Assembly (NCBI GenBank): GCA_025594325.1
Contig: JANHCV010000015.1
Coordinates: 496,001-560,000 of the forward strand
Length of the DNA: 64,000 nt
Direction: 5' to 3'
Origin: Blastocladiella emersonii ATCC 22665
Lineage: Eukaryota > Blastocladiomycota > Blastocladiomycetes > Blastocladiales > Blastocladiaceae
Position 1 is the first letter of the stretch; every line of letters begins with the position of its first letter. The translations under genes were made by a program, and so were the position numbers. Shown here in pieces: positions 1 through 11,104 of this stretch. The notes under the pieces were generated by a model that saw only the letters and a list, made by a program, of their open reading frames with translations, ran no database searches and was not told the DNA's origin.

Positions 1-1401
1 TGGTCGCAGCCGTTGCCCGCGCGGATGTGGTCGAACTACACCGGTATCACCGGCAACCGCTCGCAGTCACCGTCCTTCTCGCCGTACATGCGGTCGCGGC
101 GGGATGCGCAGCCCTTTTGGAGGAGATTCTTGCTTGCGTCGGGCGCTGTGCGCTGGGCGCCATGACAACGCGGCCACGGAAGGGCACCCCGCTCGCATCG
201 AGACGACGCGGTCACAGCTAGTTTCTGTTCGGCTCAGCTTGACCGAGTCGTTGAAACTTGCTCCGTTTATGGACATTTGGGATCTCGCATTCCGTCAAAA
301 CAGTCTCGCATTCCGTCAAAACAGTCAAGACGAAATCAGCAAGGGATTCGCAGAGCGGGACTGGCTCCCCCGCTTCACAGCCTTTCTTGCGTTCACCGCA
401 ACCGTACACTGGCAGTACGACTCGCTTCAGCTGCTCGCGCTCCCAGAGCGCGGCACCGACCAAGCCGAACTTGTCGCGATTCTGTCGGCGAAACCAGGCG
501 CGGGGCCGCTGACCAAGTGAGGTGAGGAGGTTCGGACAGCAATCGCCTCTGCCAACTACATCAAGGGTTTGTCCCTCTCGATCTTCACATGCAACAGTTG
601 CAGCAATCTCAACCATCCTACTTATCTGGCCTTTGATTGCGGCATGCGTCCCTGCGGAAAACTTCGACACGCACGGCGACAGGGGTTTGAGTACAGCACT
701 CTCAACTGCATTGGCAAACCAGCTCGTCCGACAGCTTGAAAGCTCCGCATCGCGGTCCGCGACTCTGGTATGAGTAGCACCCGCGCAGGCGACGTGAAGA
801 AGGACGCGTCGCTCACGGCGAGCGCTGCTGAGAAGACGTGTCGCACCGCCGGCGCGGATGTGTTGGTCAGCCAGGCGAGTTTGATATTGTCGCTGCGGCT
901 CGGAGCCCCGGACGCGTTCCGTGTCGTGTGTACAGTCTGCGGTGGAACATTCAGCCAATCGATTGACTCGCTTCCTGACACTGTCACCCGCCGCACGGAT
1001 GCGCTCGAGCGCGAGGCTCTCGCGACACGTTTTACTTTCACGCGCGCGCCGCTCGCGTTGCTACGGGGAGGCGCGCGCGCATGCAAAACGGGCGCTCCCT
1101 GCGTCGAGCTGCGCCACCTCGGTGGCTTTGCGCGCGCGCACCCGTTTCAGACGTGCAACGCGACGGCAAGCCGAAACGCTCCGCCACGCAAGCCGCGGAA
1201 CACGGTGCCATCGCGATGCACCGAAAACGTCAACGCGGGCGCTCGAAGCGATGACTCTCGGATCACTGAGCCGAGCATCTCCGAGCTTCGCGAGGCCGCG
1301 AGAGTATAAAAGGGACCCGCGTCCCCCGCACCTCTCAGCTAGTCCAGCACCAGCGACTCGCAGCTCCATCCCTCTCCCTCGACGCACTCTCCTCTTTCAA
1401 C
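1..1401. other. Intergenic region upstream of the first Gly-rich gene
   Basis: I see no convincing gene here. Open frames on both strands have no recognisable domain and look like GC-driven shadows. A 23-bp direct repeat (tctcgcattccgtcaaaaca plus three bases) occurs twice in tandem at about 282-327. A copy of the 8-mer TGCGCCAC, which recurs upstream of several host genes in this window, lies at 1110-1117. A TATA box precedes the next gene. Confidence 0.5.
1305..1311 (+). promoter_or_regulatory. TATA box of Gly-rich gene 1
   Basis: TATAAAA lies 97 bp upstream of the ATG at 1402, in a GC-rich context. The three paralogs carry the same element at a similar distance, which supports a real core promoter. 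Confidence 0.75.
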
Positions 1402-2028
1402 ATGACCTTCGGCATCATTGGCGGCAAGATCGGCGCGATCATCGGCGGCGGTGCCAACTGCAACACGGGCTTCAACGGCGGCTTCAACGGCGGCTTCAAC
1501 GGCGGCTTCAACGGCGGCTTCAACGGCAACTACAACAACGGCGGAAACTGGGGCCACGGCGGCCAGTACAACAACGGCGGAAACTACTACAACGACGGCT
1601 CGTACTACAACGGCCACAGCGGCAACTGGAACTCGGACTGGAACTCCAACTGGAACAGCAACTGGAACTCGGACTGGAACTCGAGCTGGGGCGGTAACGG
1701 CAACTGGGGCGGGAACGGCAACTGGGGCGGCAACGGCAGCTGGGGCCACGGCGGCCGCTGCCAGCGCGACGAGGACGGTTCTTCGTCGCACCTGCAGTCG
1801 ACGGACAACGGTGGCGACGCGTTCCAGTCGGCGGGTGACGCGTTCCAGGCCTCCTCGGCCCAGCAGCAGCACGTCGACTCGTTCTCGGCTGCCAGCGCTA
1901 CCTCGCACAACAGCGTCGACGAGTTCTCTGCCGCGTCGACCGTCGACCACTCGTTCGTCTCGCACGCCGCGGACGCGCACGCCCAGGCTGAGGCCGCTGC
2001 GTCGGTTTCGTCGTCGACTATCGCCTAA
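1402..2028 (+). CDS. Gly/Asn/Trp-rich low-complexity protein, paralog 1
   Basis: This 208-residue protein has no recognised domain. It begins with a short segment starting MTFG with a Gly-rich stretch. Tandem NGGF units follow (about residues 28-48), then Asn/Tyr/Gly-rich sequence, then repeats of the type NWNSDWNS (about 73-94) and GGNGNWGG. A GGRCQRDEDGSS motif starts at about residue 117, and the C-terminal third is Ser/Ala/His-rich, with GDAFQ repeated. Three paralogs in the window (24049, 46179, 47797) keep the same order of segments. I see no hydrophobic signal peptide, so secretion is not supported. A TATA box lies 97 bp upstream, and AATAAA at 2077-2082 is a plausible poly(A) signal. 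The gene is intronless. Function is unknown; a structural or phase-separating role would be speculation. Confidence 0.8.
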   Translation: MTFGIIGGKIGAIIGGGANCNTGFNGGFNGGFNGGFNGGFNGNYNNGGNWGHGGQYNNGGNYYNDGSYYNGHSGNWNSDWNSNWNSNWNSDWNSSWGGNGNWGGNGNWGGNGSWGHGGRCQRDEDGSSSHLQSTDNGGDAFQSAGDAFQASSAQQQHVDSFSAASATSHNSVDEFSAASTVDHSFVSHAADAHAQAEAAASVSSSTIA

Positions 2029-2076
2029 ACGTCCTGTGTGAGAGGCGGGGAGCAGGTCTCGCCCGTCTCGGATTGG

Positions 2077-2082
2077 AATAAA
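2077..2082 (+). terminator. Poly(A) signal AATAAA of Gly-rich gene 1
   Basis: A canonical AATAAA hexamer sits 49 bp after the TAA stop of the upstream gene. Confidence 0.55.
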
Positions 2083-2332
2083 CTAGTCTCTTTTTCACTT
2101 GTTGAACGGCCGTGGCTTGAACTGTGAGCAGCCTTGAGAGACAGAAAGCATCGCAGGTGTGGCGCGACGCGAGTCGGCTCGCGATCAGTTGCTGGCGGAT
2201 GTTAAGGTCGGCGCGAGACAGAAGCAACCGTTACGTTTGACAGACACAACCTTCATGTTATACACGTCACAGCCCGATCAAGCTCAAATCAAACAACGTA
2301 GCATCGTTTGCCCAAAAACTCGCGCGGCGGAA

Positions 2333-3451
2333 CTAGTGCTTTGGAAGGAACCCCAGCTCCGCGAGCCGCTGCTCCAGGTCCGTACCCTCGAGGTCGTCAA
2401 ACTCGGACGCGATGCGGCGTCGAAAGTTCCGCCGCTCGCCGCGCGAAGCCGTCTCGATTGCTCGCACATCGAAGCGGTTCAAGGCCTCGAGGAAGAGATC
2501 AGGGTCTTGGCGGATATAGGTGAGCTCGCAGATGAAGCGAGAATCCGCGTCGGGCTTCCAGCCGTGCTTGACAAGCCAGTCGAGCTGCAAGAGAACGTCG
2601 CCGTTGCTGCATTCGGCGAGCTCGAGGCCGTCTAGGAGCAGTTCCGTGCTGAGCTGATCGGAAAGTGCGCTGGCCACAGCACGACCGTTGAGCCCGTACA
2701 ATTGGAGATGAGAAAGCTTGGAGATCTTCCACGCAAACAGCGCACGAGCGGCCATATACTCAATCAACGGGAGGGCATCGTGGCGAGCGTACGGATCGTC
2801 CTCGGACCACTCTTCCAGAAGCTCGTTTGACATCTCGAGGTCGCAGCAGTCGACGTGAAACCAGTCTTGACGCGTGAGAGGAGCCTCGCGGAGGAAGGGA
2901 AGCTCGAAGAATGCAACGCCGAGAGCAAAGTCGAGCCGCGGAAAATCGCCGACCATGAAGAAGAAAAGCGCGAGCTCGAGCAGAATCACAATTGGGTCCC
3001 ACGCTGAAGTCATGGGCGAGGCCGCAGCAGCTTGGATGCGGTGCGAAGTGTGAGCTGCGAGCTTTGTCACGTCGTAAATCTCGCGCTCTGTCATGTCGAT
3101 GCGCGCCGCGTGAGCGAGGTGCGCAACAAACATGGCCGAAAGGTGGTGCCAGTGGTCATATATGTGGTGCATCTGCGCCATCTCCTCGTCGTCGCACGCG
3201 ACCGCGGTGCGCCACAGAGCAAGGAAGAACTGCATCGGGGCCCAGCCGTGGCCGTATTCGCACCCGTTGGACAGGAGCTCCTCGTTGCAGTTGACAATGA
3301 GGCGGCGAGTCCAGACAAAGCAGGGTTTGCGCTGCGAGGCGGCGATGCAGATCGCGCGGCAAGTGGTGGCAAGGGTCGAGCGTGGCGTAGCAAGGGCCAC
3401 GACGAGCTCGAGCGCGTGTCTCGGGAGGGCAGGCAAGGTCGTTTGATTCAT
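2333..3451 (-). CDS. F-box-like hypothetical protein
   Basis: This is a 372-residue reading frame. I placed the start at the ATG at 3451 (MNQTTLPAL); an in-frame extension further upstream has only non-ATG codons. The N-terminus (LPRHALELVVALAT followed by TTCRAICIA) resembles the degenerate F-box that begins many repeat proteins of zoosporic fungi. The rest is a helical, Leu/Ala/Trp-rich solenoid-like sequence without an identifiable catalytic motif. If the F-box reading is right, it would be a substrate adaptor of an SCF ubiquitin ligase. It is divergently transcribed from the next F-box-like gene at 3622, sharing a 170-bp intergenic promoter. The family assignment is by appearance only. 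Confidence 0.6.
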   Translation of the reverse strand: MNQTTLPALPRHALELVVALATPRSTLATTCRAICIAASQRKPCFVWTRRLIVNCNEELLSNGCEYGHGWAPMQFFLALWRTAVACDDEEMAQMHHIYDHWHHLSAMFVAHLAHAARIDMTEREIYDVTKLAAHTSHRIQAAAASPMTSAWDPIVILLELALFFFMVGDFPRLDFALGVAFFELPFLREAPLTRQDWFHVDCCDLEMSNELLEEWSEDDPYARHDALPLIEYMAARALFAWKISKLSHLQLYGLNGRAVASALSDQLSTELLLDGLELAECSNGDVLLQLDWLVKHGWKPDADSRFICELTYIRQDPDLFLEALNRFDVRAIETASRGERRNFRRRIASEFDDLEGTDLEQRLAELGFLPKH

Positions 3452-3621
3452 GTTGCAGCAAGTCTCATGCGCTTCGTGGGTGGGTAGAGCTTCAGCAGCA
3501 GGAGCGGGAGCCGGGGCCGGGCCGCAGGTGACCGACGCGTCGCCGGTTGGTTGCGTCAACAAGTTCGGATGCTCCGCTCCTCGCCCTCCCCGCCCGACCG
3601 CACACCGCTGATGCCAAACCA

Positions 3622-5505
3622 ATGGAAACGCTTAACAACTTGACGCAACGAGCACAGCTGCCCTTGGAGCTGCTCCCGACTCCTGCCCAGCGCAAGATCG
3701 CTGCACACCTCGCCCTTGTCGACGCAGCTGCGCTTCGCGCCGCGAGCCGCTCGGTGAACAGCTCCGAGGTGTGGCACGGACAAACGTGGTGGCCGATGCT
3801 CTTTGACCTTGCCGCAAACGACGAAACGCGGTTCGCGTGCGTTGCCCCTGTGTTTCCGCTTCCTGGTAAGCAAGTACCCGAATCTCGTCGCGAGGCGCTC
3901 TTCAATCTCTTTCATGTTCTTGCAACAGCCCTAATCAAGCGAAACGTTGGCGACGCAGCCCCTTGGGAGCTTCTCGTCGGCTGGACACATGGCCATCACC
4001 CGTCAGACGAGCGCACGTTCTGGTCGCTTAGCGATCTTGCCGCCCAAATTTGCGCAGCGCAGGCCATGCTTGCGCTCGTTACGATCAAGACGCCCTCCGG
4101 CGAACCCGTCCACGACGTTCTCTTTGATCTCAACCGCCACGAATGCATGTACTCAGGAAAGGACGGACTTCTCCGCCTCGCCATGGCTCAACCACACGCA
4201 ATCGAAGTTCTGCGCGAGTCCAACAAAATCCCGATCGGCGACGCGACTGCGCTCCTGTGTGCTACCTTTTACCACGCCTGCAAGAAAACCTTTTGGCCTC
4301 CTGTTCCAGCAATCGATATCGTTTTCCGACCGCCGGTAGTGACGCTGCTTGCCGTATTACTCGATGCACCCGCGCACCTGACGCGCCATCCTGAATACCC
4401 GATCGGGACCGTTATGACGGAACTGGTCAAGCAGGCGCTGGAACTTGGCAGCTTCGTCGAGCACGTGCAGTTGCTAACTGATCTCCTCATTCTCGCGCGG
4501 CACGCCGACCCACAATCCCACGCCATAGAGCGCGGGCTTCGGATCGAGCTCGTTAACGGGATCGCTCCTGTGCGGACCCGTGTCGAAGACTTGCTTCCCG
4601 ATGGCCGCACGTCGGCCGACCTCAATGCACTTCTCCCAGTCATCAACCTTGCCATGGACGGCGGCGACGTGTTTGCGCGTGTGATTGCTGAGCTGGTAGC
4701 TTACCCCGTGCTCTATGCTGCCGATCCCGACAATTTGCGTCACTTGCGCGCTGGTGGCACCCAAACGCTTTGATGCTCCGTTGGATTACAAGCCGGCTGC
4801 TGCATCCCAGCGGCTACTACTACGAGGTGCTGACCTCGGTTGCCGACTTTGTCCCACACTTCCCACTCATTATGGGTCTTGGCGACCAAGGGTTTCCCCA
4901 GTTGCAAAGCGTATCGGATGCATGGGTTCTTCGCTCTGAGCCGGACACCGACACTGAGTGGTACGCACTGTGTTCGCAGATTACGACCGAATTCCAAAGG
5001 ATGCTTCGCGTCGCATCGCAAAACGTACTTGATATCGTTGCCAATCGCTGGGCCGACCGCATCACGGACGATTTTGCCGACTTGCAGGCTGTTCTCAACA
5101 TCGAGTATCCCTGCGCAGAAGTACTAGAGTCGGATGAACCCCTTGACGCGAGCCCGATTGGCGTCAATGGTCTCGGCCTGCGCTTGTTCACAGCGGTGGG
5201 CAAGTTCGCCATTGACCCAAATTGTATCCTTGGGAACTGTATGGACCAGCTAAGCCAGCTTACAACCCTTCGTGGCCGCCCTTGGAAGTGTTCGGCTGCG
5301 TTTCTACGCGAACTGTTCGGTCGCAATTGGTCGTCGCAATTGGTCGTCAGGCAAGGCAAAGCTGGTCGTGTTCCTCAACGGTCTTCGGGCAAGCGGCGTG
5401 CTCGACGATCCTGAGTGTCTAACGCTACTCGACAACTGGCTAGCTGAAGGTGGTGAGATTCTTTGTGCGGATCACGAGGCAATTATTAAGCATAAACGCT
5501 ACTGA
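3622..5505 (+). pseudogene. F-box-like gene broken by two frameshifts
   Basis: The frame from ATG 3622 runs 383 codons to a TGA at 4771-4773. It begins with an F-box-like helix (LPLELLPTPAQRKIAAHL). Protein-like sequence then continues without a gap in the next frame (about 4770-5330) and returns to the original frame up to the TGA at 5503-5505. The second shift has a visible cause: a 13-bp tandem duplication, tcgcaattggtcg twice, at about 5323-5350. Removing one copy would join the flanking frames. The first shift, near 4770, is a single-base change at the stop. No splice sites fit either point. The original product would have been about 625 residues. It is probably a recent pseudogene; a sequencing or assembly error at either site is the alternative. 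Confidence 0.6.
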
Positions 5506-6082
5506 ATTGAGTTTTTCGTGTCTTTACAGCTTGTCATCACACGCGCATCACGTCGGACCTGCGGTGAAACGCGACAGGAGCCTCGTTGCGCCACATCGCA
5601 CACGCTCGGCGCGTTGCGCGACATCGTTTCTAGTGCTTCGAGCGATGACCATGACTCGCGACGCGAAAACGCTCTCCAGCAAGTAAAAGTGACGCGAGGT
5701 TGGGCGCTAATGACTAAGTTGCATACTGGCGAGCGGACCAATTTCCACTCACAGGATTCGAACCTGCGGTGCCTCAGCCAGCCCTACCATGGTTGAGCCG
5801 CCAAGCTTTCACTGCCCGACGTTCAGGGCAACGCGCGCGTTATTGTACGTGAAGCGCGTCGTTTTGAAGCGCGTCGTTTTGATGCAACGCGCGCGTTTAC
5901 GCCAAGTAGGCTCGCTAGGCTCGCACCGGGAAAGTTTTTAGCGCAACAGGGGCGTGATCTATAGCTGACTTGATCGAGGAATGGAGCGATGAAAAAACTA
6001 CGACCTCTTGCAGCCAATCTCAACATATATATGTACATGGAACTCATCACTCAAACCTCGCTCGTCGGCCAGCCGACAACAC
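5506..6082. other. Intergenic region with short repeats and a tRNA-like fragment
   Basis: There is no convincing protein gene. A 15-bp unit, gaagcgcgtcgtttt, is repeated in tandem at about 5850-5880. The motif TGCGCCAC is at 5587-5594. A tRNA-like 3' half is annotated separately. Confidence 0.45.
5743..5806 (-). pseudogene. tRNA-like fragment
   Basis: On the minus strand there is a good T-arm: a GCAGG/CCTGT stem around the loop TTCGAAT. It is preceded by a D-arm-like GCTCAACCATGGTAGGGC. The two are separated by only about 13 bases, too few for an anticodon arm and variable loop. No 5' strand matches the expected acceptor partner of GAGTGGA. I read it as a deleted tRNA or a tRNA-derived relic, not a functional tRNA. 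Confidence 0.3.
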
Positions 6083-7123
6083 TTACACCATGAACGCAGC
6101 AAGCGCGACCATGATCGCGGCCACCGTTGCGACGCTCGCGCGAGAAACCGAGTCAGCGGACGAAACCAGCGCCGACTGCTCAGTGGCCTTGTCGGCCGAG
6201 TTCTTGGCCGGAGAGCCGTACGCGCCCGTGGGCGCGGCGAGAGCAGCAGTTGAACACACGGTCGTCGAAACGCCCGGAGCCGCGACATCGTTGGCCTTCG
6301 CGGGCGAGCCGTACGCCGTGCCGCTGCCCGAGACCGGCGACCCAGACGACGCGTCGCTACCCGCAGCAAGGCCGTAGCGCTGCGCCATCTCCGAGTTGAA
6401 CACGAGCGGGCGCGCCGTGTAGCCGATGGCCTTGATGATCTTCTGCATCTGGCTGACGCCCATGGACAGCGGCCGCGACGCGACGTACCACGACACGCCC
6501 TCGGTGCACGGCGGCGCGGTGAGGCTGCCCGAGTACGAGAAGAAGCCGCCCTGCGCCAGCGACACAATGTCCTGCGTCTCGAACAGCGCGTCGAGCGTCG
6601 CCGACTTGTCGTCCTCAGGGATCTTGGCGAGCGCCTCGGTCCACTTCGGGTTGTCGGCGGCTGACTGCTCGACGAACAGGCCGAGCACGGCGATCTTGCC
6701 CTCGGGCGTCATGTGCACCATGTGGAACTCGCCGTCGAAGAAGCGGCCGTCGATGCGGTGCTCGGACGGCGTGTGGATGTGGAACTGCTGTAGCGTGAAC
6801 TTGGTCCCGTTGACGGTCAGCCCGCGGTCCTTGGCGGCCGCGTCGACGGGCGTGAACTGCAGAGTGTGCCCGAGGTTGCTGACGTTGAACTTGGACATGC
6901 TGGTCAGCTTGAAGTCGGGGAACCCGGTGTTGCGCACGTCGTTGCCCTTGAAGTCCACGGGCGACTGGCTCCGACCCTTGTCGCACGCCGCGTAGTCGGC
7001 CTTGATGGAGCCCCACTTGCTGGGACCGTCGAGCGCGCCGTAGCCCCAGTCGACACTCGCAGCCGTCGTGGACGCGGTCATGGCCGCGAGGGCGAGAAGG
7101 AGGAGTGTCGAGATGGGCTGCAT
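6083..7123 (-). CDS. Alpha-carbonic anhydrase, secreted, probably GPI-anchored
   Basis: This enzyme would hydrate CO2 to bicarbonate outside the cell. The 346-residue protein starts at the ATG at 7123 (MQPISTLLLLALAAM), a clear signal peptide. The alpha-CA fold is marked by a WGYGALDGPSKWG-type start, SQSPVDF, the zinc-ligand region QFHIHTPSEH (two His), EFHMVH (third His) and the late YSGSLTAPPCTEGV motif. The last 20 residues are hydrophobic after a Ser/Ala-rich linker, as expected for a GPI-attachment signal. I see no intron. The length and the motif order fit the family well. GPI anchoring is an inference from the C-terminus. Confidence 0.9.
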   Translation of the reverse strand: MQPISTLLLLALAAMTASTTAASVDWGYGALDGPSKWGSIKADYAACDKGRSQSPVDFKGNDVRNTGFPDFKLTSMSKFNVSNLGHTLQFTPVDAAAKDRGLTVNGTKFTLQQFHIHTPSEHRIDGRFFDGEFHMVHMTPEGKIAVLGLFVEQSAADNPKWTEALAKIPEDDKSATLDALFETQDIVSLAQGGFFSYSGSLTAPPCTEGVSWYVASRPLSMGVSQMQKIIKAIGYTARPLVFNSEMAQRYGLAAGSDASSGSPVSGSGTAYGSPAKANDVAAPGVSTTVCSTAALAAPTGAYGSPAKNSADKATEQSALVSSADSVSRASVATVAAIMVALAAFMV

Positions 7124-7941
7124 GGTGGTGATGGAGGGAGGCGAGTTTGTACAATCGCTCGATCCAGTCGAGACGATGAGGTTGCAAGATGAGCAGCCGA
7201 CCAGCAAACCGTCGATGGTGGGAGTGATGATGAGCCGAGTAGGAGGGGCGGGGTCCCTGCCGCTCTTGTACTCGCGCGCCGTAGTCATGGAAACATCCCT
7301 GCCCTTGCCCGAAAGCAACTAGAAAACCGCGGTAAATGAACCGGGTGGCGAGTCCGCTTCCCCTAGTGAGGTGCGCACAAGGGTGCATCGAAAAGCCCGC
7401 TGTCAAGATGGGCGCCGCAGCGCGACCCAGCCACTGCATCGCAGCTGAGCCACGATGACCGCCTCGTCATTTCGAACCCCGCAATCTGGTGCGGCGCACA
7501 AGCCCCCGGCTGCACCGTGCACCCAATTTCGAAATGTTGACCCTGCCTTGGATGTTCCGACGCGTTTGAGTTATGGAACGCACAACATGGCAGTCGGCTC
7601 AGCATCAACCTGGAGAAACAGCTCCACTCTGATTGAATGACAGGCTTGGTAGACTAGGAGCTGTTCACGACGTTCCGACCTGCAATGAAAACCGTAGGGC
7701 TCGGAAGGTGTGGCGCAACACGGTCAGGTGACCCAGCTCTACACCTTGCTTCGACGCGTTTGCCTCGCGAGTAGCGTTTGGTTGTGAATCTTCCACGACA
7801 AGAGATACGTTTTCACGCAAAGCAACGGTTGGAGGGCTGGTCAGCGAACCGAGTCAAAAGGTGTACGCTGACGAGACGGATCAACGATTTCAAAGAACTG
7901 TTATTACTTAAACTATTCAAACTTGCTTCGACAAACTCACA
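7124..7941. other. Intergenic region
   Basis: I see no gene I can support here. One copy of GTGGCGCA lies at 7710-7717. Confidence 0.5.
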
Positions 7942-10678
7942 TTACTTTCTGCCCGCGGGGAGCACGAACCACTCGGCATGTCCGTCCGCGCTGCTGTGCA
8001 CAGGGAGATCAGGAAGCAGCGCCGCCGCCTCGGCGTCATCGTCGTCAGTCGGCACCGCCGAATACGAAGAAGCGCCGGCGCCGAGCGTGGCGGCACTCGG
8101 AGCTGGGACCTGGGCGCGGCGCTGCTGCTGCAACTTGTGCTGCTGCGCGACGCTGTCGCCCGAGACGAGCGCGTTCTGCTCCTGCAGCGTGAGGTACGAG
8201 CCCGTCGGCAGGACGCAGATCTGGTCCTCGGGCACAATCTCCTCGAGCCAGTCGTAGCAATCGTCGAGGAACTTTTGCGGGCCGCACAGCACGATGCGCA
8301 GCGCGGGCCGCATCTCCTCGGCGACGTGTTTCTGCTGCTCGACCAGGTCCAGGTACCCGCACTGCCTCATCACGCCCTTGACGTAGTCGCGGTCGACGCG
8401 GCCCTGCGTCGTGAACTGCGTGGCCGACGCGGTGCCGAGCGACTTGACGCGGTAGTACGTCTGGAACTGGCGCGGGTAGGCGTTGCTGATGAGGTCGAAG
8501 GTCGTGCGTCCGACGAGGTGGTCGAGCGAGGCCTCGGCCGCGACCATGGTGAAGCGCGGGGTCCGGCCGATCCACGGCACGAGCGCGCGCAGCGGCAAGT
8601 ACCCGTCGCAGTGCGTCGTGGTGTTGGTCGCCCACACCCACCCGCTGTGCATCGGGTACTTGATGAGCACGCGGTCGCGCGGGCTGACGCGCAGCATGTT
8701 GGCCGCGCTGCCGCTGCCACCGCCGTCCTGCGCGTGCGCCACGGCGGCGAGCTGCGGGAAGTAGGTCTGCGCGAACTGGAACACGGCCGACTGCAGACCC
8801 GGCACCGTGCCCGAACCGACGCCGATGAAGACAATGTGGTCGAAGCTGCCGTTCCCGATCGGCATGGCGCGCTCGGGGTTCATCAGCGGGCTCCCGAACG
8901 GGCCGCGGATCTGGAACTGGCGGTGGTGCTCGACGCCGATCTCGTTGATCAGGTCCGACATGAGGCCGCCCGGCCGCACCTTGATGGCGATGGTGAAGTG
9001 CGTCGCGTTGCCCGAAATCGGCGTGTAGTACCGCGTCACGTACGGCGACCCGTCGTGTCCAGCGCGGCGCGTCATGGCGCGAGAAAGCCACAAGCGGATC
9101 TCGATGGTGTGGCCGGGGAGGAAGAAGGAAGGCTCGTCTGGGTACGCCTCGTGCGGGTACAAGAGGCAGAAGGTGAGGTGGTAACCGGCCGGACTAGCGC
9201 CGTCACTCGGCGGAGACATGAGCGTCTTCTGCGTCAGAGCGTAGCGGCGGAACTCGAACTTGGAGTAAGCGTGGCCGGCCTCGGGAATGCGCGCCACGGC
9301 CATGGTCATAAGCTTGGCGATGGCCGCGCGCGAGTGGATGTTGGTGCGCCGACTCGCGAGCACGCGCTCCCATTCGTGCTGCGTGATACGGCTTTCCGCG
9401 ATGCTCGCGTTGACCGAGCGCTCGCCCGCTGCACCACGAGTCACGGTCTGCTGCGCGTGCACGCTTGGCGCCGAAAGCGTGTTGGTCAGGTCGGTGGTCG
9501 GGATCGAGTCGGAAGCGGGACAGCCAGCGAAAGCCTTGAACAGCGACTTGTCGTACTCCTACATTCACGCGGGGCAAGGGTGTGAGTGACCGCCAGCGCA
9601 TGCACCAGAGCAGTATCCGACGTACCTCGTCAATGAACATGTCGATAACTATCGACGTGCCGATAGCGTCAAGCAAGACCTGCTGGCCGCCGGGGTGCGA
9701 CCGGATCCACTGCGTCACGTCGAGAACAAGCCCGCCGACGCCGACGACAAGCTGGCGGTGCTCGTCGGCAATCTTGCGGTTGAACGACTCCCACGTCAAG
9801 GTCGGAAGCTTGGCCGTACCTGGGTTGCTGAGAACGTCGTAAGCGAGACGGCGCGCCATCGCGCTTCCAAGAGCGGCGGGCCGACCCAGCGGAGTCATGC
9901 CATTGGGAACTGCGTCGCGCTTGGCCGTCGGCGTATCGGTTGCGTAAGGGTTGTCGGCGGCAACAAGCATATAAGCACTATCGGAAGCGGGAACCGATGC
10001 GCCAATCCCAGACAAGTCGTAACCGACATCGCTCGACGCGGTGCGACGCCGTGAGTACTCGCCGTAGCCAAAGAGCGAGACCCAGATGATCAGCGAGGCC
10101 CAGTAAACAAGGAACATGGGCGCAAAGGGCTCTTCCTTGAGCGGGAAGTCGTGATCGATACCCTGCGGCACGTTGACATACCCGAGAATCAGCAGCAGGA
10201 TACCGCACGTTGCATGGATTCGGCGATTGCGGCGAACGACGCTCTGCAAAAGCATCGTAGCACGTTGTGTCAGCGACCGCAGATGCGCGAGTCCGCCAAA
10301 AAGTTGGACACCAACAAGGCCAAGGATTGCGAACCCAAAGTCGCGGTGGGCACGTTTGCACGGCCCGGGGTTTGAGAAAATGAGCGCGATAGACACCACA
10401 ACGAGTAGGGCGCCAAAAAGCTGCACGCTGGCGTGGACCTTGCGGAAGCGAATGTCGGTTCGGTGATAGCGTGCGAGGTAGGCTGCTCCTGGAAAGAGAA
10501 CGCAGAAGACCGCGAGCATGATCAGACCATGTGCCAGAACCTTTTCATCGTCGAAGTATTTTTTGGTTTGAGTAGAGTTATTTGCGGCGGAATTGGCATA
10601 GACGGCTGTCGTTCCGAAGGTTGCAACGAGCATGAAGGCCGCCAGGACCGCCAGAAGGGCGGGAGGAGACGTCGTCAT
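7942..10678 (-). CDS. Cytochrome b561 - cytochrome b5 - flavin reductase fusion protein
   Basis: Two exons (10678-9626 and 9558-7942) are separated by a 67-bp intron, GTACGT...GTAG. Splicing is in phase and gives 889 residues. Exon 1 starts at MTTSPPALLA, a signal or first membrane segment. It carries five or six hydrophobic helices with paired His (AHGLIML, RKVHASVQLFG, RIHATCGILL) typical of a cytochrome b561 core. A cytochrome b5 domain follows, with the heme-binding HPGG motif. Exon 2 holds an FNR/cytochrome b5 reductase domain: YYTPIS for FAD binding, a GSGTVPGLQ nucleotide motif and LCGPQKF near the end. The likely role is transmembrane electron transfer from NAD(P)H, for example to ferric iron or ascorbate. 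The substrate is not determined by the sequence. Confidence 0.85.
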
Positions 10679-11104
10679 GTTGGCGTCCCAAGGATTGGGT
10701 GATCTAGACGCAAAAGGCCAAAGCGAGCTGCATGAGCGTGTTCGGAGAGGGAGAGGAACCGGGCCCTTCATGCCCGGGGTCGGTTCTTTATGTGACACCG
10801 TGCGGTGTAGGCGATTGCCACCGCAGCACGCCGTGCACCGTGCTTGCGGTTGTAAGTTTGGGACCGTAAGCACCGCAGGGACAGTAGCGCTGGTTTTCGT
10901 TTCAACTGATGGCAGACAGGTGCACGTGCCAACAAACTCGGAATCACGTTTCCCGCTGCGCGACTGAAGTCGATTCGGACGGTGCTCGACGTAGTTTGGA
11001 CGGCGGGGAATTCAAAACGATCATGTGGAATATCCCTTTCAATCCATCAAACATCCCAGTGTATTTGCGTCGAATCTTGACGAGGAGTCGACGCGCCGCG
11101 CCAC
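10679..11104. other. Intergenic region
   Basis: This is the presumed promoter of the b561 fusion gene and the 3' flank of the F-box-like gene at 11105. I see no additional gene. Confidence 0.5.

Noticed and set aside
218-958. A 246-codon minus-strand frame near the window start
   Set aside because: Arg/Ser/Ala-rich composition, no ATG-anchored domain and overlapping frames on both strands of equal quality; best explained by high GC.
5743-5806. Functional tRNA gene on the minus strand
   Set aside because: T-arm and D-arm-like parts are present, but there is no room for an anticodon arm and no matching acceptor 5' strand.
7978-9585. 535-codon plus-strand frame opposite the flavin reductase
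   Set aside because: Antisense shadow with Arg/Val/Asp-rich composition; the minus strand encodes recognisable FAD and NAD motifs.
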